Source of the DNA: Gemmatimonadaceae bacterium
GTDB taxonomy: Bacteria > Gemmatimonadota > Gemmatimonadetes > Gemmatimonadales > Gemmatimonadaceae
DNA: 64,000 nucleotides
Assembly: GCA_035606695.1 (NCBI GenBank)
Contig: DATNEW010000028.1
Coordinates: forward strand, 62,001 to 126,000
Direction: 5' to 3'
Shown: one piece after another, positions 18,148 to 25,577 of the stretch
Layout of the letters: every line of letters begins with the position of its first letter
How positions within the stretch are numbered: the first letter of the stretch is position 1
Made by a program: the position numbers and the translations under genes
The notes under the pieces: model-generated
Database searches by the model: none
What the model saw: only the letters and a program-made list of their open reading frames with translations
Told to the model about the DNA's origin: nothing

Positions 18148-18169
18148 ATTTCGCACAAGATTTCGCACA
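18148..18169. promoter_or_regulatory. Direct repeat in the mod / HTH divergent promoter region
   Basis: ATTTCGCACA occurs twice, at 18148-18157 and 18160-18169, a 12-base spacing of about one helical turn. It lies between the divergent mod gene and the small regulator gene. Such tandem sites often bind a dimeric regulator; that role is inferred. Confidence 0.5.
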
Positions 18170-18191
18170 GAGGCTAAGCGCGTGCCGGGGG

Positions 18192-18206
18192 CCTGTCAAT
18201 GACAGG
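18192..18206. promoter_or_regulatory. Palindrome over the start codon of the small regulator
   Basis: CCTGTC-AAT-GACAGG is a perfect 6-bp inverted repeat (18192-18197 and 18201-18206). The ATG of the downstream gene is at 18199-18201, inside the palindrome. It could be an autoregulatory operator or a translation-blocking hairpin. Confidence 0.5.
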
Positions 18207-18543
18207 GGCTTCCCGGTTCTCCGTTGATGCATTGCGCGACGCGATCCGAAAGCGCGTTGCGGAGACGTCGCTCCGCGAAGTCGCGGCAGAAATCGGGCTT
18301 CCGAGCTATAGCGCGCTCAACCGATTCCTTCACGGTGACACCAAGTCGCCACATCCGCGCACGCGCACGCTGATGGCGGAGTGGTATTATCGGCGAAACG
18401 CGACGCAGCCGGGAGTTCAGCGGCAGGAAATTGAACTCGCCAAGGCGCTATTGCACGCGTGGGCCGAGGATCGCACGAAGGCCAAAACAGTGCGAGAACG
18501 TCGTCGTCGCGAAATCCGCGACGAGTTCAGCGAATCGGAGTAA
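18199..18543 (+). CDS. Small helix-turn-helix-like protein divergent from the type III R-M operon
   Basis: A 114-residue protein. Residues about 8-45 (DALRDAIRKRVAETSLREVA followed by EIGLPSYSALNRFLHG) look like an XRE-type helix-turn-helix reading operator DNA. The C-terminal half is helical and very basic/acidic (KAKTVRERRRREIRDEF). Its position, divergent from mod-res across 160 bases with repeats, suggests a control (C) protein or repressor for the restriction system, but it might belong to a separate gene set. No longer in-frame start exists with a good ribosome binding site. Confidence 0.7.
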   Translation: MTGASRFSVDALRDAIRKRVAETSLREVAAEIGLPSYSALNRFLHGDTKSPHPRTRTLMAEWYYRRNATQPGVQRQEIELAKALLHAWAEDRTKAKTVRERRRREIRDEFSESE

Positions 18544-18573
18544 CGGAGGTCACATGCGCGCTCTTGCCGCCTG

Positions 18574-18614
18574 AAAAAACGAAGGATCCCGCTCGGCATT
18601 CAGGGGATCCTTCG
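18574..18614 (-). terminator. Rho-independent terminator for the kamA gene
   Basis: CGAAGGATCCC (18580-18590) and GGGATCCTTCG (18604-18614) form an 11-bp perfect stem. On the minus strand it is followed by six T residues. It lies 34 bases beyond the kamA stop codon. Confidence 0.85.
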
Positions 18615-18647
18615 TCGCTTCGCTCGTCAGGATGACCGTGGTTACGT

Positions 18648-19826
18648 TTACGTCCCCGTGCGGCGCTTCCGAGCCACGGTCTTCTTTCTCGGCTTCGCCT
18701 TCTTCCCGATCTGAATCGGCACGACGTCGGACTTGGCGGCCGCGGCGTTGCCGCATGCCGACGCGGCGATCGCCGGCTGGCGCGGCTGCTTGTAGACGTA
18801 CCGCTCGCCCGCGTAGTTGCGGAAGATCACCTCGTCCTCGTTGATCTCCTCGACGTACTCCGGCAGAAGCGGGACCTTCCCGCCGCCGCCCGGCGCGTCG
18901 ATGACGAAGTGCGGCACCGCGAGGCCGCTCGTCCAACCGCGCAGGGCTTTCACGATCTCTAAACCCTTCTCGACGTTGGTGCGGAAATGCTCGCCGCCCG
19001 CGACCTGATCGGCCATGTAGATGTAGTACGGCCGCACGCGCGCCTTGAGCAGTTTCTGCATCAGCTCCTTCATCACGGCCGGGTCGTCGTTGACGCCCTT
19101 GAGCAGCACCGTCTGGCAGCCGAGCGGAACGCCGGCGTCGGCCAGGCGTCCGAGCGCGGCAACCGATTCAGGCGTCAGCTCCGCCGGATGATTGAAGTGC
19201 GTGTTCATGTACACCGGATGGTACTTCTTCACCATCTCGCAGAATTCCGGCGTGATGCGGCTTGGCAAGTGCGACGTGATGCGGCTGCCCAGGCGAATGA
19301 TCTCGACGTGCGGGATGTCGCGCAGGCGCTGGAAGAGATACTCCAGCCGGCGATCGGACAGCATCATCGGGTCGCCGCCCGACATGATGACGTCGCGAAT
19401 TTCCGTGTGCTCGCGAATGTACTGGAGCGCGGACTCGTACTGGTTGAGCGGGATCTTCTCCGGATCGCCGACCTTCCGGCGACGCGTGCAGAAGCGGCAG
19501 TAGGTCGCGCAGACCGGGCTCACCAGGAAGAGCACGCGATCGGGATAGCGATGCGTGATGTTCGGCACCGGCGAGTCGCCGTCTTCGTCCAGCGAGTCGA
19601 TCACGCCATCGACGATGTCCAGCTCCTGCGTCGTCGGCACGTACTGCTGCCACATCGGGTCGCCGATCTCCTTGATCGTCGACAGGGCGTTCGGCGTGAT
19701 CCGCATCTGGAAGTTGTCGAACGCCGGCTGCAATCCATCGACGTCGATGACGTCGTCGCCGAAACGTTCGGCGAGCTTGCTCAGCGTGTCGACACTCTCG
19801 TGGAGAACCTTCTGCCAGTCACTCAT
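18648..19826 (-). CDS. kamA: KamA-family radical SAM lysine 2,3-aminomutase
   Basis: A 392-residue radical SAM enzyme that would turn L-lysine into L-beta-lysine using SAM, a 4Fe-4S cluster and PLP. The cluster motif CATYCRFC is near residues 105-112. The PLP lysine lies in GGGGKVPLLP near 315. Both aspartates that hold the substrate lysine in the clostridial enzyme have counterparts (MADQVAGGEHF and VIDAPGGGGK), and the family segments THRYPDRVL and HTHFNHP-like NTHFNHPAEL are present. EpmB-type proteins lack this C-terminal region, so a free-lysine mutase is favoured. Start MSDWQKVLHE is chosen over upstream starts because those lie in repetitive intergenic DNA. The C-terminal 35 residues are a Lys/Arg-rich tail. 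Confidence 0.9.
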   Translation of the reverse strand: MSDWQKVLHESVDTLSKLAERFGDDVIDVDGLQPAFDNFQMRITPNALSTIKEIGDPMWQQYVPTTQELDIVDGVIDSLDEDGDSPVPNITHRYPDRVLFLVSPVCATYCRFCTRRRKVGDPEKIPLNQYESALQYIREHTEIRDVIMSGGDPMMLSDRRLEYLFQRLRDIPHVEIIRLGSRITSHLPSRITPEFCEMVKKYHPVYMNTHFNHPAELTPESVAALGRLADAGVPLGCQTVLLKGVNDDPAVMKELMQKLLKARVRPYYIYMADQVAGGEHFRTNVEKGLEIVKALRGWTSGLAVPHFVIDAPGGGGKVPLLPEYVEEINEDEVIFRNYAGERYVYKQPRQPAIAASACGNAAAAKSDVVPIQIGKKAKPRKKTVARKRRTGT

Positions 19827-20031
19827 GCACCGCAACTCCGCGTTCGGTTCAGGATAAGGAAATTGCATGACCTGCGAACGGCGATTGGAACGGGCGATTG
19901 GAAAAGGCGAATGGAAACCGCGAATGGAAGAACCGATTGGAAGGGGCGCTCGCCCTTTCCAATCGCTGTCTCCATTCGCCTTTTCCAATCGCTCTCGCCA
20001 TTCGCAGTTTCCATTCGCTTTTCAGCGCCTT
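19827..20031. repeat. Intergenic cluster of short inverted repeats
   Basis: The stretch from about 19875 to 20018 is made of direct and inverted copies of GCGATTGGAA/GCGAATGGAA. The central part CGATTGGAAGGGGCG near 19933 faces CGCCCTTTCCAATCG near 19949, giving a 15-base stem with one mismatch. It separates kamA from the GNAT gene, both on the minus strand. It may attenuate transcription into kamA or simply be a mobile-type intergenic repeat. Confidence 0.7.
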
Positions 20032-20559
20032 TTAGCGCGAATCATCCAGCCGCTTCGTATAAATCACGCGATCATCTCCCGGCGCGTAAAAATCCCCGAG
20101 CACCGCCGCCTCGACGTACCGCCGCGCCTCGTAAAAACGACGCGTCGGCGCATAGTCACCGCGCGACGACGTCTCGACCACGATCAATCGCGCTTCCCGC
20201 TGCCGCAGCCGCCGCTCGACTTCGTCGAGCAGCTGCGAACCGCCGCCCTCGCCCTGAAAATCCGGATGGACCGCGATCCAGTAGAGATCGTAGGTGCGAT
20301 CCGTTCCCGGTGTCGCGCCATAGCAGACGTATCCGACGAGTTGACCTTCGCGCGAGAACGACCCGACAAACTCGTAATTCGCCACGCCGTCGCCCGGATC
20401 GTACGGCGCCCGGGCCGGTCCCGCCGCGAAGGTCTCGTCGAACAACTCCAGCGCCACCGCGACCTCTTCATCGCGAAACACCGCCGTGGCGTCGAGGATT
20501 TCCCGAATACGATTGCGATGCCCTTTGGTAAGAGCGCCCAGCTTGACTGATGATGACAT
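20032..20559 (-). CDS. GNAT-family N-acetyltransferase
   Basis: A 175-residue GNAT protein. The acetyl-CoA loop is in the segment VHPDFQGEGGGSQLLDEVERR, preceded by the beta-strands of motif A (RTYDLYWIAV) and followed by FYEARRYVEAA typical of the C-terminal half. The start MSSSVKLG at 20559 leaves a 10-base gap from the upstream ATP-grasp stop. With lysine 2,3-aminomutase downstream, acetylation of beta-lysine (as by AblB/YodP) is a possible role, but this protein is shorter than AblB and the substrate cannot be read from sequence. Confidence 0.85.
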   Translation of the reverse strand: MSSSVKLGALTKGHRNRIREILDATAVFRDEEVAVALELFDETFAAGPARAPYDPGDGVANYEFVGSFSREGQLVGYVCYGATPGTDRTYDLYWIAVHPDFQGEGGGSQLLDEVERRLRQREARLIVVETSSRGDYAPTRRFYEARRYVEAAVLGDFYAPGDDRVIYTKRLDDSR

Positions 20560-20569
20560 GCGGTGATGC

Positions 20570-21637
20570 TCACTCCTGACCGACCGCAAAGAGATCGAGC
20601 TCCGGCGTCCCTTCCACCGGGTTCTCGACCCCCGACAGCTTCTGCGCCAGCAACCACTCGTCCGGCGGCGACGGCTGACGGCTGCGCGCGAGGCCCATCT
20701 CGCAGATGTTGCGGATCAGCGCGCCGTATTCGATGCCCGCCACGCGCGCCATGCGCGCCAGTCCGGCGTCCGGCGCGATGTCCGGATTCGCGTTCACCTC
20801 GAGAATCCACGGCTGACCGTTCGCATCGAGCCGCATGTCCACGCGGCCGTACCCGAATCCGCCGGAGAGCATCCACGCCTTGAGCGCGACGCGCCGGCAC
20901 TCGGCGGCGACTCTCGCCGGGAGCTTGGCCGGACAGCGCGGCATGCCGCCGATGTCGTCGATGCTCCCCGGCGCCCACTTGCTCTGATACGTGACGATGC
21001 GCCACCGCCCGCGCGGCATTTTTCCGAAATCGATCTCGGCGATCGGCAGCACCGCATCGCCGAGCACGCCGACCTGCACTTCACGCCCGTCGACGAAACG
21101 CTGAATGATCACCTCGTCCCACACGTCGAGCATCGCCCCCACGCGCTCGGCCAACTGACGCGTGTTGCGAACGACCGAGCGCTGCTCCACGCCGAGTGAG
21201 GCGTCTTCGGCTGCGGGCTTCACGATGGCCGGGTAACCGACGCTCACCAGCGGATCGCCGCGGCGAAGCGACGCGAAACGTGGAATCGGCAGTCCGTTCT
21301 TCTCGAGCAGCCCGTTGATCACCGGCTTCCGGAGACACACCGCTGTCGTGTAGCTCGACGCGCCCGTGAACGGAATCTTGAAGAGCTCGAGCACGGAGAT
21401 CACCGCCGACTCGAGCGTGGCGATGCCGTCGATCCCTTCGCACATGTTGAACGCGAGATCGAACTTTCCCTTGCGCAGCTTCTCGATCCACTTGCCGTCG
21501 TGGAAGACGGGCATGTAGCCGACTTCGTTGCCTTCAGCGACGAGCGACTGCTCGATCGCCTCGACGGTGCCGAGGATGAGCTGGTCAGGTTTCGTCGCGT
21601 AGGCAGACGCGCCGTCGAAGAGGATGGCGATCTTCAC
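20570..21637 (-). CDS. ATP-grasp ligase, D-alanine-D-alanine ligase family (second of pair)
   Basis: A 355-residue ATP-grasp protein. The N-terminal strand KIAILFDGAS is the Ddl-like start; DLAFNMCEGIDG, PFTGASSYTTAVCLRKP, YPAIVKPAAEDASLGVEQ and RVDMRLDANGQPWILEVNANP (split here as RVDMRLDANG and ILEVNANP) are the family's ATP/Mg-binding segments. The GTG start at 21637 overlaps the upstream gene's stop (GTGA). Two Ddl-like ligases in tandem, with GNAT and KamA, are not a cell-wall arrangement; I expect ligation of amino acids into a small dipeptide. Substrate unknown. Confidence 0.85.
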   Translation of the reverse strand: MKIAILFDGASAYATKPDQLILGTVEAIEQSLVAEGNEVGYMPVFHDGKWIEKLRKGKFDLAFNMCEGIDGIATLESAVISVLELFKIPFTGASSYTTAVCLRKPVINGLLEKNGLPIPRFASLRRGDPLVSVGYPAIVKPAAEDASLGVEQRSVVRNTRQLAERVGAMLDVWDEVIIQRFVDGREVQVGVLGDAVLPIAEIDFGKMPRGRWRIVTYQSKWAPGSIDDIGGMPRCPAKLPARVAAECRRVALKAWMLSGGFGYGRVDMRLDANGQPWILEVNANPDIAPDAGLARMARVAGIEYGALIRNICEMGLARSRQPSPPDEWLLAQKLSGVENPVEGTPELDLFAVGQE

Positions 21638-22773
21638 GCGGCGTTGGGCGCTGAGAGTTGGGCGCTGGGAGTACGCGCAAATTCGAGCTCGTAACGCGCC
21701 GCGGCAGCGAGTAACGCGGACTGAATCAACTGGTCGTATCCCAACCCCGCCGCCCGCGCCGCCTTCGGCAGGCACGAGTTGTCTTCCGGATTCGGCAGAA
21801 TTCCCGGCAGCGGATTCACCTCGACGATGTTCGGAATTCCCGCGGCGTCGAGCCGCACGTCGACGCGCGACCAGTCGCGGCAGCCGAGCACGCGATAGGC
21901 GCGCAGCACGACGTGCTCGATCGCCAGACGCAGGCGTGGCTCGATCGGCGCAGGGCACTCGAAGATCTCGAGCGGCTCATCCGGCGTGTCCCAGATCCAC
22001 TTCGCTTCGTAGCCATAAATCGGCAGCGCACCGGCCGGCAGCGATCCGAAGTTCATGCCGACGAGCGGCAGCACGCGGGCGTTCGCGCCGTTGCCCAGCA
22101 CGCCGCACGTGAACTCGGCGCCGGGCAGATACGACTCGACGATCACCGGCTGCGCGTACGTCGCCAGCAGAAACCGCGTCTGTTCGACCAGTTCGTTGCG
22201 TGAACGAACCAGATTCTTCTCGGTGATTCCCTTGGAGGAACCCTCCTGCACCGGCTTGACGAAGAGCGGGAAGCGCGTCGCGTCGAGCGCGAAGCGTGGA
22301 GCGCCCGAGATGAGATCGCTCAGATCGTCGTCGGATTCCACGAGGGCGTACGCCGCGTTGGGAATGCCGTGCGCGCTGAGAAAATCCTTCGTCTTCGCTT
22401 TGTGCAGGCAGAGGGAGAGCGTGAACGGATCGCTGCCCGAGTAGGGAACACCGAGGAATTCGCAGATCGCGGGGACGTGCGCCTCGCGATTGGTGCCGTA
22501 GAGGCCTTCGGCGATGTTGAAGACGATGTCGGGGCGCTCAGCGCGCAGGCGCTCGGGAAATTCTTCAGTCGCCTCGAGGCGGATTACGTCGCCGTAGTGG
22601 GAGAGCGCGGAGGCGACGGCGTCGATCGTTTCGGCGGAGTCCCACTCCGCGTAGGCGTCGCTGAGGCTCGAAGACGGGGGCTCTTCGTCGGCGCGCGGAT
22701 CGGCATCCGTCGCGCTCACCAGGCCCACAGTCGGTTCAGGTTTTTGGTTGTACGCGAACCCGATGCGCGTCAT
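21634..22773 (-). CDS. ATP-grasp ligase, D-alanine-D-alanine ligase family (first of pair)
   Basis: A 379-residue ATP-grasp protein, first gene of the set. Residues 20-40 form an acidic/Ser-rich insertion (DADPRADEEPPSSS). Family segments: FNIAEGLYGTNREAHVPAI, PYSGSDPFTLSLCLHK, PLFVKPVQEGSSKGI and RVDVRLDAAGIPNIVEVNPL. These match Ddl-like enzymes that bind ATP with the ATP-grasp fold. Its last ~14 codons are written in a short tandem DNA repeat (about 21643-21670), giving a probably unstructured tail. Stop overlaps the next gene by four bases. Substrate unknown; the paired arrangement suggests successive ligations. Confidence 0.85.
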   Translation of the reverse strand: MTRIGFAYNQKPEPTVGLVSATDADPRADEEPPSSSLSDAYAEWDSAETIDAVASALSHYGDVIRLEATEEFPERLRAERPDIVFNIAEGLYGTNREAHVPAICEFLGVPYSGSDPFTLSLCLHKAKTKDFLSAHGIPNAAYALVESDDDLSDLISGAPRFALDATRFPLFVKPVQEGSSKGITEKNLVRSRNELVEQTRFLLATYAQPVIVESYLPGAEFTCGVLGNGANARVLPLVGMNFGSLPAGALPIYGYEAKWIWDTPDEPLEIFECPAPIEPRLRLAIEHVVLRAYRVLGCRDWSRVDVRLDAAGIPNIVEVNPLPGILPNPEDNSCLPKAARAAGLGYDQLIQSALLAAAARYELEFARTPSAQLSAPNAA

Positions 22774-22950
22774 CCAACCTCTGGAATTCGTTCGCGGCGC
22801 CGTTGCCGCTCTGCATCTCGCCCTGCTTGCCGCCTGTCGTGCGTTCGACTCGCGTTGGAAATTCCTTCACGTACGCGACGGGCAAAAACAAGGCCATCTA
22901 TAGATGTCGCGCAAAATAGGATTCTGGATTTTTTCGCGCAACAATTATTT

Positions 22951-22983
22951 TCGGCCATCGCGCACTTTGTGCGCGATGGCCGA
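22951..22983. repeat. Perfect 15-bp hairpin downstream of thyX
   Basis: Arms 22951-22965 and 22969-22983 are perfectly complementary around a TTT loop. On the minus strand it lies about 50 bases past the thyX stop; no U-tract follows on that strand. It may stop transcription or protect the transcript end. Confidence 0.75.
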
Positions 22984-22984
22984 C

Positions 22985-23014
22985 ATCCTCGCGAAGCGAG
23001 GATCTGCTTTTTTT
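22985..23014 (+). terminator. Hairpin with T-tract between the ATP-grasp gene and thyX
   Basis: ATCCTCGC-GAA-GCGAGGAT (22985-23003) is a perfect 8-bp stem followed after four bases by seven T residues, reading as a terminator on the plus strand. No plus-strand gene precedes it, so it may block antisense reading or be part of a dispersed element; a similar element lies at 40796-40833. Confidence 0.6.
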
Positions 23015-23033
23015 GTTGCGATCGTTCGCGGCG

Positions 23034-23786
23034 TCAGACCTTGTGGTAAGAAATTCGCGCCGCCTCGCGACGATCCTCGCCCTGATAAATCTCGAAATCA
23101 GAGAAAAATCCCGGCGCTTCCTGCGTGAGCAGCCGCAACACCGCCACCGCGAGCCGGCGAATCTCCAGCTCCGCGCCCTCGCTCGAGCGGAGCTCGAGCA
23201 TCGTCCGCCACGCGCGCGCATTTCCCGTCACGACGATTTTCGTCTCCGTCGCATTCGGCAACACCGCACGCGCCGCCTCGCGCGCCATCTTCCGGCGATG
23301 GACCTTGTCCGCCACCCAGCCATAGCGCTCCATCAGCTGCGCCACGAGATCGACGTACGTCGCCTGCGCCTGCTCCACCTGCGCGCGCCACGTCGCCTCG
23401 AGCGCCTCGTCCGCCACGATCGCCGGCGGAATCACGAAGCTCGCCTGCGACTCGTCCACGTAGCGCTGCGACAGCTGCGAGTAGGCGAAGCCGGCACGAT
23501 GCCGGACCAGCTCATGCGTCAGCGAACGGCTCACGCCCTCGAGGAGAATCGAGTAGTTCGCATGCTCCAGCACACTCCCGTGCCCCTGCTTCTTGATGTT
23601 CTCCAGATACTCCCGCGTCTCACGCTTCGCCGGATTGTGCTGGCTCATGTAGCAGAGCCGTCCGGCAAATTCGGCCAATCGCTCGCCGTCGGTGCTCTCG
23701 CCAATCCAGCTCACGGGCAAATGCTCGGGCGTCGTGAAGCTCGGACGTGACAGCAGCGTGAGCACGGGCTCGGCGTAGTAGCGCAT
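23034..23786 (-). CDS. thyX: Flavin-dependent thymidylate synthase
   Basis: A 250-residue ThyX, which makes dTMP from dUMP with methylene-tetrahydrofolate and FAD. Recognised by KKQGHGSVLEHANYSILLEG, SRSLTHELVRHRAGFAYSQL and SQRY, the FAD/dUMP-binding region. The motif RHRx7S is here RHRAGFAYSQLS, which has eight residues between RHR and S. The C-terminal half has the NATETKIVVTGNARAWRTML segment typical of ThyX. Start MRYYAEPVLT at 23786 is chosen from the family N-terminus; upstream bases are repetitive. No thyA is present in the window. Confidence 0.93.
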   Translation of the reverse strand: MRYYAEPVLTLLSRPSFTTPEHLPVSWIGESTDGERLAEFAGRLCYMSQHNPAKRETREYLENIKKQGHGSVLEHANYSILLEGVSRSLTHELVRHRAGFAYSQLSQRYVDESQASFVIPPAIVADEALEATWRAQVEQAQATYVDLVAQLMERYGWVADKVHRRKMAREAARAVLPNATETKIVVTGNARAWRTMLELRSSEGAELEIRRLAVAVLRLLTQEAPGFFSDFEIYQGEDRREAARISYHKV

Positions 23787-23900
23787 CGGCGGGTCGGGAA
23801 TCGGTAGTCGGAAATCGGCGGGAACGACGAAGAGCGAAATCAATGACCGCGCGCGGCGGGCGACAAGCGGCAACCGCGCGTCATCGCCCGTCAGGGCGTG

Positions 23901-25520
23901 TCAGCGCGCGTCGCCCAGCAAATCGAGACGGAACCGCGAGTACGCACGCTCTCGCTCCACGCGATCCAGCGCGGCGCGCGCCGGCGCCGGCAGCGAGGGC
24001 AGCGACGGATCGTACTTGATCTCGCCGAGTGGTTGCTCGCCCGAAAGCGCCATCTTCACACCCGGATTGAGAATGCCGCGCGGATCGAACGCCCGCTTCA
24101 CCGCCGCAAAATCGCGGAGCGCCGACTCCGGCCACACGCGCGACATGAGCGGCGTGCGCAGTCGACCGTCACCGTGCTCGCCCGTCAACGTGCCCCGGAG
24201 CGAGGCGGCAAGCGCGACGACTGCGTCCAGAATGCACTCGACTTTCTGGCGCCAATCCGGCCGCGACACGTCGACGAGCGGATTCACGTGCACGTGCGCA
24301 TCGCCGGCATGACCGAAGATCACGCCTCGCGTTTCGTTCTCCGCGAGAATGCGGCGCACGCCGCGGACGTACGCGGGCAAGCTCGCCGGCGGGACGGCGC
24401 AGTCCTCGATGAACTGCATGGATCTGAGGCTCGGATCGAGCCGAGCGAGGATCGGGCTCGCGGCATGGCGCAGCTCCCAGAGCTCTGTTTCCGTCGGGCG
24501 ATCCAGCGCCAGTCGAACGTCGGTCGCGCCCGCGCTCGCAAAAATCTTCTGAATCTCGGCTGCCGCACCCGCCGCACTCGCTGCGTCACTCCCTTCGACT
24601 TCGGCGAGGAGCGCGGACTCCGTGGCCGCCGGTACATGCGTCGTCCCGCCGCCTGATGCCGCGACGTCGAGAAACGTCTTGTCGAGCAGCTCGCACGCGA
24701 CGGCGCCGCTCTCGCGCGCGCGAACCGCCGCGTCCACGGCCTGCTCGAGCGACGCGAACGCACCCAACACACTGCTCGTCGCCACGGCCGCGGGCGTCAG
24801 CAGCAACTCGATTTCGACGAAAAACACCAGCGTGCCTTCACTGCCAACGAGCAGATCGACGAGATCGCCACTCCGGCGATACTCGGCCAGCGCGTAGCCC
24901 GAAGAATCCTTGATGACTCCCGCATGGCGATCCGAGCCGAGTTCGCCCGCGATCGATGAAAGCCGCTCGATCGCGGGAATGCCCGCTGGCGACGGATGGC
25001 CACGCCGCAGCTCGGCGCGCGCTCCGTCGGCGAAGACGCAGCTCAACGCGTTCACCCATTTTCGCATCGAGCCGAAGTGCATCGAGTGCGCACCGGCGGC
25101 GTTGGTCGACGCCATGCCGCCGATCGTGCAAAATGCGCCACTCGACGGGTCGACGGGAAAGCGCAGCGCGTGCGCACGTGCCTTCGCGTCGACGTCCGCG
25201 CGCACCGCGCCTGGATGAACGCGAATGGTCCGCGCTACGACATCCACGTCCCCGATGTTGCGCCACCGGCTGAGATCGACGATCACCCCGTCGCCGATCG
25301 CGCCGCTCGGCATGCTGCTTCCCGAGCCTCGCGGAATGAGGGGAACGCCGCTCGCCGCCGCCCACGTCACGATCAGCGCGAGATCGTCGACGTCGATCGG
25401 CACCGCGATCGCCCGCGGCAGTGCGCGGCCGATCCCCGCCGCCTCGGAGTAAACCGCACGGGCGGGATCGTCGGTGCGGAAGACGCCGCGAAAGCCGGGA
25501 GGAGGAGAAATCGTGGTCAT
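23901..25520 (-). CDS. FAD-binding oxidase, glycolate/D-lactate dehydrogenase (GlcD) family
   Basis: A 539-residue flavoprotein. The N-terminal PCMH-type FAD domain has PLIPRGSGSSMPSGAIGDGV and FPVDPSSGAFCTIGGMASTN, the pyrophosphate and flavin contacts. The C-terminal FAD-oxidase_C part includes EHGDGRLRTPLMSRVWPESA and GILNPGVKM. Such enzymes oxidise 2-hydroxyacids such as D-lactate or glycolate and pass electrons to the respiratory chain. No Fe-S partner domain is attached. The gene stands alone between thyX (minus) and the divergent squalene-synthase-like gene. Exact substrate is open. Confidence 0.9.
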   Translation of the reverse strand: MTTISPPPGFRGVFRTDDPARAVYSEAAGIGRALPRAIAVPIDVDDLALIVTWAAASGVPLIPRGSGSSMPSGAIGDGVIVDLSRWRNIGDVDVVARTIRVHPGAVRADVDAKARAHALRFPVDPSSGAFCTIGGMASTNAAGAHSMHFGSMRKWVNALSCVFADGARAELRRGHPSPAGIPAIERLSSIAGELGSDRHAGVIKDSSGYALAEYRRSGDLVDLLVGSEGTLVFFVEIELLLTPAAVATSSVLGAFASLEQAVDAAVRARESGAVACELLDKTFLDVAASGGGTTHVPAATESALLAEVEGSDAASAAGAAAEIQKIFASAGATDVRLALDRPTETELWELRHAASPILARLDPSLRSMQFIEDCAVPPASLPAYVRGVRRILAENETRGVIFGHAGDAHVHVNPLVDVSRPDWRQKVECILDAVVALAASLRGTLTGEHGDGRLRTPLMSRVWPESALRDFAAVKRAFDPRGILNPGVKMALSGEQPLGEIKYDPSLPSLPAPARAALDRVERERAYSRFRLDLLGDAR

Positions 25521-25577
25521 CGATGGGTCCGTGCGGTATAGTGTAATCACGCCGAACGCCCGGGCGAGCCACGAGGG

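Noticed and set aside
18648-19826. Reading KamA as EpmB (EF-P lysylation)
   Set aside because: Substrate-binding aspartates and the C-terminal region of lysine 2,3-aminomutase are present and no epmA-like gene is near.
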